A stretch of DNA of 64,000 bases from Saccopteryx bilineata (lineage: Eukaryota; Chordata; Mammalia; Chiroptera; Emballonuridae): assembly GCF_036850765.1 (NCBI RefSeq), contig NC_089493.1, forward strand, positions 264,542,534 through 264,606,533, read 5' to 3'. Under the pieces are notes generated by a model. That model saw nothing but the letters and a program-made list of their open reading frames with translations, had not been told where the DNA came from and did not search any database. Within the stretch, counting starts at the first letter, position 1. The number at the start of each line of letters is the position of its first letter. Shown here piece after piece: positions 55,485 through 64,000 of the stretch. The translations under genes and the position numbers were made by a program.

Positions 55485-57720
55485 GAGGATGCCTCTGATG
55501 AGTGGACAGTAAGTTGACCAATGGGCTGAGTGGGAGAGGGACAGTTTCCTGGAGCATATGGGCTTCATAGCTGTTTCCTGGAAGTGAAGCCTTGGGTTTC
55601 CTTAGGCCATAGTTTCATGTAGGTGTCAGACTTAAACCAGTCATATCTTTTCTTCTGAGAGGCTTTGGGATACAGGTGGATTCTTCAGGATCCCAATGGA
55701 TTTTCATAATTCAGGTGTTCCCACTGTAGCCGAGCCTTTGCTTTTGGTGATGTGTGCTTTCTTTAGTATAATGCAGGTGTATAGAAATCCAGTGAAGCCC
55801 AGTGAGCAGACACTTAAGGGTGGAGTTATAGCTAGGAGTAAACTAGGGAATTGTCTTGTGTCTTAGCCATTGTTGAAAATTTTGATGAAATTAATAAGTT
55901 GGTGTGCTCTTTGACTAGACATAATTGATAGTTTTTGTTTTTGATGATTGAAGATCTTGATTATCATTTCAGGGGTATGGCAATAATTTCTTTATTTACA
56001 TTAGCTTGGCAGAATTAGATATTGGCTGGCATAGAACACAGTGGCTGCTGCTTGTACATCACTGCCTGTGGCTTCCCGCCTGTGATGGAACGGCATGGCC
56101 AGAGAAATAGCCAGGGAGTGTAACCAAGGCCGCTTGGCCAGAGTTGCTTCCTGAAGCTGCAGGGGCAGTGTCCTGGGTCTAGGCTCAGGCTGGTATTGCT
56201 GAGAGGGTGATGGGGTGGGGTAGGAGGTGTCCCTTTGTAGATCACACTCTATTGGGAGCTGCCTTTCGCCCCCAAACCAGATCAGAATTCTCTCCTCTCT
56301 TCCTTACCTCTTGAAAAATCACTAGAGGCCCAAACGTAGAGTACAGAGAATGGAGGGTGTAAAGAAGTGTCATTTGTGGGCCAAAACAAGTGACATTATT
56401 TTGCTGAGTTTGACAGAGAAAAATCTCGATTCCTGCATATATAGGAAACAACATCTAGAGTTATGGAAAAACAGGTGACAGAAACCTGAACTTGGAGCAG
56501 TTACAGAGAAATTGGGAGTGCTTTGTGATTGTCATTAATTTTCTGTCTCAGGAAATAGCTCCCTCTTCCATACTTTCCCCCATATGCCACCCAATGGGGC
56601 CCAGAGAAGACCATGGAGTCAAGAGCTGGGATGAACGTAAGTCGTCCATGTTGGGACAGAGCTTGGAGGCTGTTGGGAGTTGCACCGGCTAGGAGCCTTG
56701 GATGCAAATGAATATAGAACTTCATTATATAGTTGGTAGCAGTTTGTTGTAATTGTGTTCTCATCCTTTAGTGTGAGTTTAGATAGTTAGCATTAGCTCT
56801 TTAGCTGGCTTTATAAAGTCTGAGTTACTTTTTAGAAAGCTCCCTGGACAGGGTGGAGTGCAACTGGAAACTGGAGTGGCAGTTCCCGTGCCCAGAATAG
56901 GCAGATTGGCAGCAGCACTTCCAGGGCAGCTCATGAAGCAACCCCTTTTCCTCCCTGCTGTCCTTCACATCTAGGACACCTAGAGGTGAAACTCTTTTGA
57001 GGATTTAAATGGTTCCTTTAAAATCACATTTCTGCTCTTGGCACCAGGAAGCCTTATGTCGTGTTACCTGTTGGCACCCAGCATCCAGGTTTCCTGATAG
57101 CGCTGGCCACAGTGGTGCCGGGGGAGAGTGAAGGAATTGCATGCGACATTCACATTTACATTCTGCCGGGCCATCTGGCTGGCAGCAGCTCTCAGCCAAT
57201 GGCGAGATGTTATAAACCATGCTCAGTGAACACCCGAAATCTTGAAAATTAACTGCAAAAATAAAATCAAAGCTGGCTCAGAGGTGGCATCTCTTGGCCT
57301 GACAGAAGCTCAGAGAACCCGCTCTGCACGGCTGGTGGATGACTGCTGCTGGTTTGATTTTTTCCCAGCAGCTCCTTGGCGTCTTTTGACTTTTACTTAC
57401 AAATTCCTGGCAAAAAAAAACTTTTTGAGAACTTTTGGGGGTTTTTATTTGCTAATTAAAATGTGAGAAGGAAATGCAGCTACAGGTAGAGAGTTCTGGT
57501 GCAAGCCACAGCTGCGATTTAAAAAAACAACCGACAGTTTCAGAATGAAGTTATTAGCACTTCACCTATAGCTGTGATAGCTTTTAACTTTCATGACCTA
57601 TCTCAGAAGCACCCTGCACCCTTGGAGTATACAAAAACCGAGGTGAGTGAAGAAGTGGGAGGATACCTTATCCCTGCAGAAGATAAGAACTAACTATTTC
57701 TATGAAAAGTTTTTCAACTT
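55485..57720. other. Unassigned noncoding sequence
   Basis: No repeat or gene recognised. The 57000-57260 part is complex and free of repeats. It has a CCAAT box ('cagccaatggcg', near 57195) close to 'ttataaacc', which is too close for a standard promoter. Confidence 0.4.
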
Positions 57721-57724
57721 ATAA

Positions 57725-57910
57725 GAGTTTTTCTTATTCTTTATGTCATGCAGTTTTCCAAGACCCCTGTGAGCCATGGTAGGTGGTGTATTTTCTAGAT
57801 GAGAAATACCAAGGCTCAAGGCATCTTGGTGACTTGTCCAAATTCCTGTAGCCAGGACAGAGCTGGGTCTTCCTGGAATTCTGCTGCTTGCTTTCTAGAC
57901 TTCACTAATA
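57725..57910 (-). repeat. MIR SINE
   Basis: The phrases 'ctagatgagaaataccaaggctcaaggcatcttggtgacttgtccaa' and 'cctgtagccaggacagagctggg' are antisense MIR core and 5' part. Confidence 0.8.
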
Positions 57911-57914
57911 CCAA

Positions 57915-58500
57915 AAGAGACAGGGCCATGTGAAAAATCACTGAATATTACGTCACAAGATAATTAAATAAAATATACTCTGATCCTAAAATTTCCATTC
58001 ACTCGATTGCCCACCCAGTCCAGTTCTGTATTCCTAATAGCCCCTCGCACAGGCAGTGGTTGGCCCGTGCACAGCCCGGCTGTGCTGGCAGATGTTTGTG
58101 GCTGGGATAGCCCAAACAGACGGAGAGCTTTGGGTGGCGGGGAGTTTTGCCGCCAAGCCTTTTCCCAGAGAAGTGGAGGGAAAGCTTTGCCAGAGTGGCT
58201 GGTGCCCTAACAAATTGATTCCTGCCAAACAATAGAAATAAATATTTTCAGCTGACAGAAATTTTGGCTCCAAACGTTTTCAAATTAAAGGCTAATTTCT
58301 GAAACAAATACTTGAGGAGGAATACATTTACCAGCGTAGATGAAATCAGAGTTATTCCTTTCAACAGTGGCATAATTATTTTGGTCATTAAAACATTTTT
58401 TTATGCCCCTGCCTAATATTTAGGCTCCCTTGTCCTGGGGAGAGTCGGGTGCGTCACGCTGCAGTGCGGGAGCGGCGTTGTAGTGGGTTACTGCGGGGCC
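57915..58500. other. Unassigned noncoding sequence
   Basis: No repeat or gene recognised. Opposing frames at 58007-58210 (plus) and 57999-58232 (minus) overlap and have no known domains. Confidence 0.4.
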
Positions 58501-58504
58501 TTGG

Positions 58505-58640
58505 CCTCCGCAGGGCTGGTCATTCAGGGCTGGGTTGGAATCTTGGCTCTGCCCCTTCGTGGTGTGATTTGGGCAGAGCCAGTCAGCTAATCCTCAGTAT
58601 GTGAAATGGGGCAGCAGTGTCTGCTTTGTAACAGTTAATA
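58505..58640 (+). repeat. MIR SINE
   Basis: The phrases 'gttggaatcttggctctgccccttcgtggtgtgatttgggc', 'cctcagtatgtgaaatggggc' follow sense MIR. Confidence 0.75.
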
Positions 58641-58675
58641 ATCTCACCCTCAGAACCTGGAGAGTCGTTCTAGAC

Positions 58676-58848
58676 CAGCCCTGTCCAGTAGAACTTCCTG
58701 TGTTGATGGAATGGTCTATATCTGCTCCATCAAATATAGTTGTCCCTAGCCCTCTGATTTGGTTACTGCAAAGGAGAAACTGAAGTTTAATTTAATTTAA
58801 ATTTACATAGCCATACGTGGCTGGTGGCTACCGTTTTGGATAGCGCAG
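58676..58848 (+). mobile_element. Old hAT-Charlie type MITE (MER3/MER58-like)
   Basis: Ends are CAGCCCTGTCCAGTAGAACT and, at the right, 'ttggatagcgcag', which pair as terminal inverted repeats. The interior includes 'atagccatacgtggctggtggctacc', common to this group. No clear 8-bp duplication remains. Confidence 0.75.
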
Positions 58849-58849
58849 T

Positions 58850-60350
58850 TCCTATCATCCCCCTCATTTAATTAATTGGTCCCTGATTCCAGTAGTTGAT
58901 TGATAGGCAGTCTACTAAAGATCTGTTGAGTCTCCCTCTTTCTCCGTTCCAAGTGCAGCTGTGGGGTGTAGGTGTGCCTGTTCTGCCTTGCACCCGTCTC
59001 CCGTCCTGCAGCCGGAGCAGTGGAGCACTTCCAGTGAGCTGGGCAGGGGGCTGGATGTTTCAGCCACAGTTGACCCCCCGGCTCCTACATCGACCTTCAT
59101 GGACATGTAAAAATTTTAACAAATTCCCATTTGGTTTTAAGATTTGTCTCAAAATTTATACTATTTATAAGAAGAATGAAAAAAGTCGAGACCTATTTCC
59201 TGGGCATTTGTTAGCAAGTAAGTCACATACGTGCCCAACCTTGGTTTCCTCATTGGTGAGATGGGACTAGCAAAGTTCCTGTGGCCTCTTTTCTCCCAAC
59301 ATCATCCTGAGGCATATGGGACTGTTAGTACCAACAGGTCAGACCTCAGCAGCCCCTCTCTGGTCCCCAGTGTGGGTTCTACAGGGGAAAGTGGTGGCTG
59401 TGGCCCTGGGGCACACCACAGAAGCAGAAGACAAGGGACCTATCCAGGGGGCCCCCAATTCAACCCAGGAGCAAGACAGAGAAGAAAGCAATAGAGAGCC
59501 CAGGCAAAGGAGAGAGCCAGGCAGCAGGGACCACCCAACTGGCATGGTGGAGGCTCATGAGAGGTCTTTGGGCTCCAGGGAAAAGTGCAAGATTAGAGAG
59601 GGGTAAGGCACTCCTGCATTTGGAGCTGTGTGTGTCTGAAAGGCTGCGGCTGGCAGGCAAATTTAGTTTTGTTTTGCGATCAGACAGCGCAGTAAAGAAA
59701 GCTACTAGTAGAACAGACATTTTTGTAGCTCAAAACTGGTCAGACGTCAACAATTTCATATGGTTCGATTAATATGTAAAGCAGAATTCTTTTCGTTAGG
59801 GTTAAAAGACATCCTTTCCTCTCCCTGCAACAGCCCGGGGTGCGAGCGCCTCCTGTCAGTGACGGGGTCTGGATCTGCTCGTACTCCATTATGCATCACC
59901 TAGATGCGTCTCTCACATCTCCCGGTTCAAATGAGAGTCTGGCAAGCGCGATGTGTGGTGCAGTGCTTGTTGGATACATCTGGCATTTCTGTCTTTGCAT
60001 AGACGGGTGAAATTAATCAAAAACAAAATCTTGGTTCTATTGAAATTTCTCAATACTGAGGAATTCACAAAAAGGCTGTATGAAAGCTTTGTACTCAGCT
60101 TTTGTTAGGGTGATTTGTTTCTTTTTATTCAGTTTTATTTTCTGAGTATGCCTTTACTTGATCCAAAATCAAAATTATATTTAAAAAGCACACTGAGAAA
60201 GCTGCCCCCACCTCTGTCCCTTCCTATGTGCACCATCACAGTGATGCCGCTGTAGATGGAAAGGACCCAGGTAGCAGCAACTCCATGTTGGAATAAATTG
60301 TTTCATTTGAATCCTAGATTGGGAATTAATATCAAATTATTTCCCAGAGT
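58850..60350. other. Mostly unassigned, with a MIR remnant
   Basis: A short sense MIR remnant ('cttggtttcctcattggtgagatggg') lies near 59215-59290. 59300-59600 is GC-richer with frames on both strands (59316-59606 plus, 59460-59720 minus) without known domains. Nothing else is recognised. Confidence 0.4.
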
Positions 60351-60354
60351 CACA

Positions 60355-60620
60355 AACTACTGAGTACGTACTAGGTGCATACTGTTTTAAGAGTTAAAGG
60401 GGTATGAGAAAATAATTCTTCTATTCGAGGTGAGGTCAGGTTGAAAAGTGAGGAAAAAACAAAAGGAACTTTATCACTCATGGTACCAGCGTTTTAGCTA
60501 ATCCTCATAACAGCTCTGTGAGGCATGTCTCAGGGCCCTCATTGTAGGTTAGGCAGCTGGGCTGGTCACAGAGGTGACTGGTGGTGAGAGTACATTTGCA
60601 CCCTGGTCTCCCTCTACACT
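60355..60620 (-). repeat. MIR SINE with insert
   Basis: The phrases 'ctactgagtacgtactaggtgcatactgtttt' and 'agctaatcctcataacagctctgtgagg' plus 'tcagggccctcattgtagg' are antisense MIR, with about 80 unmatched bases between them. Confidence 0.55.
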
Positions 60621-60624
60621 GCCC

Positions 60625-61595
60625 TGCGGGCACCACTTTTTACCCCCCCCCCCTCCCATTCCTGGCCCCTAACGTTCTCTCCTTTCCTTGGGGTACTGGG
60701 GCACAGGGCCCACCCTCACGCTATAAATTATGCTGCTGTAGATCTGGCCAGGAGGTTGCGTGGTTGTGTTCTGATCATTTGCTTTAATTGTCAAGATGGG
60801 AGAAGATGGCTGGTTGTGTGGTACAGATTTCAGCAAAGCTGACACACACAGGGTTTCTGCGAAGTCCCCAGATAACTAGAAACCTGAACTGTAAGCAGCC
60901 CTTGTTTGTTCACACGTCCACGCGTTTGTTCCCTGAGTCAGAAAACTGTGGGGGATGTCTAACCTGCAGAGCTCACTTCTTGTCTACTCAGTTCACAGCC
61001 AGTGTTGACTGAGCACCTACAATGTGTTGGGCTCTGTTCTGGGCTCCCCAGGAACCTTGCTTTTCTTGCTCCTTCCCTGAGAAGTACCCCCTATTGGGAT
61101 CTCCCACTGGGGGCTCAGAAATGAAGCAGATGGGGTCCATCTAACAGGGGAAGAGCCTCAACAGTGAACCCCATGTCTGCTTTGCTGCTCTCCTTTTTCC
61201 CAAGAGCACTGCCGGAACGGACTTTTCCTATTCCCATTTCCCCTCGTCTCTTTCCCGTTCTTGTGGTGGTGCTGTGATGGAAGTGGCTTCCTAGGCTGCT
61301 TGGAGAGCTTGCTGGGCTGCTCCAGCGGGGGTGGGGCCTCAGGGGCTCTCAGCCATGTACTCAACTCTTATAAAAATAGTACCATTCAACAACTGGGCCC
61401 AGGAGCCTTGGAAGGTGAGTGGGGAGAGGGTGTGTGTCTCCTCTAGGTTCCCCTTCCCTCTTCCTCAGCCATTCTTACCTTCAAGAGCCGCTCTGTCAGC
61501 TTTTCCTCTTCCTCCTCCTCAGCCCCACAGCCTCCTGGGCTGTTGTAGACTGGTCTCTGCATCCAAGACCTCAGTGCTGTGTGGGCCTTTTTTTC
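60625..61595. other. Unassigned noncoding sequence
   Basis: A C run lies at 60645-60655 and a short L2/MIR-like phrase ('tgactgagcacctacaatgtgttggg') at 61005-61035. Nothing else is recognised. Confidence 0.4.
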
Positions 61596-61730
61596 CTCCC
61601 CTCCCCTCCCCTCCCCTCCCCTCCCCTCCCCTCCCCTCCCCTCCCCTCCCCTCCCCTCCCCTCCCCTCCCCTCCCCTCCCCTCCCCTCCCCTCCCCTCCC
61701 CTCCCCTCCCCTCCCCTCCCCTCCCCTCCC
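61596..61730 (+). repeat. Pure CCCCT pentanucleotide array, about 27 units
   Basis: An uninterrupted run of CCCCT units. The minus strand has regular runs of four G separated by a single A, a composition able to form G-quadruplexes. The 195-, 164- and 83-codon plus frames and the 74-codon minus frame here are repeat artefacts. Confidence 0.97.
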
Positions 61731-61795
61731 ATTTCTTTTCCTTTCCCTTTTCCTTTCCCTTTTCCTTTCCCTTTTCCTTTCTTTTCTTTCACCAT
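61731..61795 (+). repeat. TTTCC/CTTTTC-rich simple repeat
   Basis: CCCTTTTCCTTT units follow directly on the CCCCT array, a second stage of the same pyrimidine tract. Confidence 0.9.
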
Positions 61796-61849
61796 CTCTC
61801 TTTCCTACTGGAAGCCTTACCAGTCTGTAGAGTTCTTAAATTTGTCCCC

Positions 61850-62060
61850 TCTCTCCGTGTATTGGATCCTCTGCCTGGAGTACATCCCGGCCAGCCCTCA
61901 GGCTCCTCTGTAAGATAGTTATTTTCTCCACATTCCCTCTAATATTCTCCCAAGGAGAAGTCATCTCCCTCATTTGAGCCCTTAGCACTTTTTTTTGGAC
62001 TTCTGTGACAGCATTTAGTTTGTTTTGCCTTTCTTTTTTCTGTTCTTTTAGCTTATTCTT
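61850..62060 (+). repeat. L2 3' fragment
   Basis: The phrases 'ggatcctctgcctggagtacatccc', 'aggagaagtcatctccc' and 'cttagcactttttttt' follow sense L2. Confidence 0.6.
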
Positions 62061-62089
62061 TTATTTATCACATTTTGCCTACCCACCTG

Positions 62090-62560
62090 TGATGTGCTCC
62101 AGCACCACACCGGGTGCTGAGAACCCTGTGGTGAGCAAAACCCAGGCCTTGCCAGAGCCCACAGCCACAGGGATCGGGTCGCTAACCATGTACATGTGCG
62201 CATTGCTGAACTGCAAAGTAAGGTCCCGGTTGGAGGCACAGTTCAGGGCCGGGGGTGGGAGCACCCTAGTCTTGTGGGGGTAGAAGGGGATGAAGGGTAG
62301 GAGAAGTGGTATTAGAATAGAGATCTGATGGCTTCATGGAAGAGAAAAAGGAAAGGTGTTCAAGCAGAGGAAAGAGCTGAGGGTCTGAGGGAAAGGAGCA
62401 GACCCAGCCCTCTGAGGCGCTAGGGCAAGACCAGCGTGCCAGCATGGGAGCCTGCTAGGCCGTTGGTGGTCTCATCCCAAGCTCCCTGGGAAGCTAACGA
62501 AGGCTTTTGAGTGAGAATGCCAAGCGCAGATTTGAGCTATAGCTTGACGTGTCACTTTTC
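62090..62560 (-). repeat. L2 fragment, antisense
   Basis: The phrases 'caccgggtgctgagaaccc', 'ccttgccagagcccacag', 'gctccctgggaagc' and 'gagtgagaatgccaagcgcagatttgag' follow antisense L2 order. It lies head-to-head with the sense copy at 61850. Confidence 0.5.
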
Positions 62561-62564
62561 TTGT

Positions 62565-63155
62565 ATGGCGTGTATGTGTACCTGGGCACCTACACAGTTG
62601 TATAGTAATTGATGCCCATGAGAGAATGAAGGACATCTTAATCTTGCATCAAACGGAACTCCTTGCAACTCCTTGTGCGTACTCCAGCACCTCCTACCTC
62701 CCTGCCTTTAGCCAGTGCTGTTTCTCTCCATTCAGTTTCCTCTTCCCTCCTTGCCTTCTGTTGAGATTCTCCGGGGCTGCAGGCAGGGAGGTGGGAGCTC
62801 ACAGTTCAGGGCGGGCTGGGCTGGGTCTCTCCCTCTGTTCCATCTGTTCCATCTTTGCCACTTGCCCACTGGGGTCCCTGTTGGAGATCTGACTAATTTT
62901 GTGGAAACTGCAGCTTCCTTAGTGGAAATGCTCACTGCTGACCCATGTGACTGACATTACATGACAGAATACTGTAGCCATAATTCAGATTTTTGTATTA
63001 CCTGGTGATGAATCAGAGATTGTGAGTGGGAAAGTGGTGAAGAAGGTTTAAAGGTCTGAAAAAAAGCACTTGGGGAAATATGGGGTCAGACTTGGTTCTC
63101 TACTTAAACTTATAAAGTAAACGAAAACATTAACATTTACTTTGGGAATTCTGAT
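62565..63155. other. Unassigned noncoding sequence
   Basis: No repeat family recognised. The frames at 62626-62892 and 62715-62954 have no known domains. Confidence 0.4.
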
Positions 63156-63159
63156 TTTT

Positions 63160-63812
63160 TAAATGACTTTTTTATTATTGCCTAGACAGAGGGGGGGAGG
63201 GAGGGAGGGAAGGAGGGAGGAAGAGAGTGAGATCAATTCGTAGTTGCTTCACTTTAGTTGTTCATTGATTGCTTCCTGTATGTGCCAGGGGCTCAAGCCA
63301 AACCAATGACCCCTTGCTCAAGCCAGCAACCTTGGTATCATATTGATGGTCCTGTGCTCAAGCCTACAAACTCAAGCTGGCAACGTTAGGGGTTTCAAAC
63401 TGTAACCTGTATTCCAGGTTTATGCTCTATCCCAGTGGTTGTCAACCTGGTCCCTACCGCCCACTAGTGGACGTTCCAGCTTTCATGGTGGGCGGTAGCG
63501 GAACAACCAAAGTATAAATAAAAAGATAGATTTTTAACTATAGTAAGTTGTTTTATAAAGATTTATTCTGCCAAACTTAGCGAAAATCCGACATAAAGTA
63601 CGTGGTAAGTAATTATTATATGCTTTAACTTGCAGTAATTCTGCTTTATAAATTTTATAAAGTAAAGTTACTTCCCTACTTTATAAATCACCATTACTGT
63701 GGAACCAGTGGGCGGTTAGAAAATTTTACTACTAACAGAGATACAAAAGTGGGCGGTAGGTATAAAAAGGTTGACTACCCTGCTCTATCCATTGCACCAA
63801 CCACCAGTCAGG
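63160..63812 (-). repeat. tRNA-derived bat SINE split by a hAT MITE
   Basis: The body runs from a degenerated T-rich tail and a GGGA-rich run (63188-63222) through 'cactttagttgttcattgattgcttcc' and repeated 'ctcaagc' phrases. After the MITE (63433-63782) the head resumes with 'ctctatccattgcaccaaccaccagtcaggc'. It is of the type at 2713 and 26011. Confidence 0.88.
63433..63782. mobile_element. 350-bp hAT MITE with perfect target duplication
   Basis: Left end CAGTGGTTGTCAACCTGG and right end AAGGTTGACTACCCTG are imperfect terminal inverted repeats of the hAT type. The 8-bp CTCTATCC lies on both sides without mismatch (63425-63432 and 63783-63790). Further in, 'ctaccgcccactagtgg' at the left and 'gtgggcggtagg' at the right are also inverted. 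No coding sequence is present, so it relied on a transposase from elsewhere. The perfect duplication and the SINE host mark it as younger than the SINE. Confidence 0.95.
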
Positions 63813-63885
63813 CGGTTCTCCTTTAAATAGAGATCACTGTCAGTCTATACACCCATGAACAGAACAAAATGCACTTCCTGTAGTA

Positions 63886-64000
63886 CATGGGTCGGGAACC
63901 TTTTTGGCTGAGAGAGCCATGAACACCACATATTTTAAAATGTAATTCCATGAGAGCCATACAACGTTTGGTTTACGTTAAGCATTATCCAATAAAAATT
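63886..64000 (+). mobile_element. Second hAT-like element, cut by the window end
   Basis: Starts 'catgggtcgggaacctttttgg', close to a common hAT MITE end (CAGGGGTCGGGAACC), followed by the typical 'gagagccatgaacaccacat' and 'gagagccatacaacg'. The other end and the target duplication lie beyond the window. Confidence 0.65.

Noticed and set aside
61331..61918. 195-codon proline/serine-rich frame
   Set aside because: Created by the CCCCT pentanucleotide array, which is open in all frames of that strand.
1..64000. CRISPR arrays, operons, bacterial or phage features
   Set aside because: No regularly spaced palindromic repeats or dense coding; the repeat content is clearly mammalian.

Overview
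This window is mammalian nuclear DNA, most likely from a bat. It carries many copies of tRNA-derived SINEs of the kind found in bats. The longest form, about 400 bp, has a perfect Pol III A box and B box in its head and a second GC-rich part that I associate with horseshoe-bat (Rhinolophus) genomes. It also carries old mammal-wide repeats (MIR, L2, MER5A, L1M, MLT1/MST LTR) and younger-looking DNA transposons of the mariner and hAT groups, which are typical of bat genomes. The genus is my inference from memory of repeat families, not from a search.

I found no host protein-coding gene that I can support. Almost all open frames are 60-120 codons, appear on both strands, and either lie in repeats or look like nothing known. 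The longer ones (for example 37837-38385, 14326-14862, 61331-61918) are read-through of SINEs or simple repeats. The window therefore reads as intron or intergenic sequence; I cannot tell which gene it belongs to. The only recognisable protein signal is the N-terminal helix-turn-helix part of a mariner-type transposase inside two short mariner derivatives (24046-24643 and 47810-48406). It is still open in the second copy and frameshifted in the first.

Layout. 1-7 kb: mostly unassigned sequence with an L2 piece, one SINE and a CRE/octamer motif pair. 7-15.7 kb: an LTR of the MaLR group, old L1, MER5A, MIR and several SINEs, with a small mariner MITE nested in L1. 15.7-17.2 kb: a nearly identical 130-bp duplication whose second copy sits inside a CT-rich microsatellite. 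18-23.5 kb: L2, MIR and unassigned sequence. 23.5-26.8 kb: an L1 landing pad hit by a mariner element and three SINEs, one with a 250-bp TTCC array grown from its tail. 28.8-29.6 kb: two SINEs in the same target site. 32.7-38.2 kb: L1, MIR, two unrelated LTR-like elements almost side by side, and a SINE. 40-41.8 kb and 48.4-51.3 kb: conspicuously repeat-poor segments, candidates for conserved regulatory DNA. 53-62.5 kb: a second copy of one LTR, with L2, MIR, a hAT MITE and a pure CCCCT array. 63.1-64 kb: a SINE split by a hAT MITE with a perfect 8-bp target duplication, then a second hAT-like element cut by the window end.

Repeat family names come from recognising consensus-like stretches by eye. 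Boundaries without target-site duplications are approximate (tens of bases).
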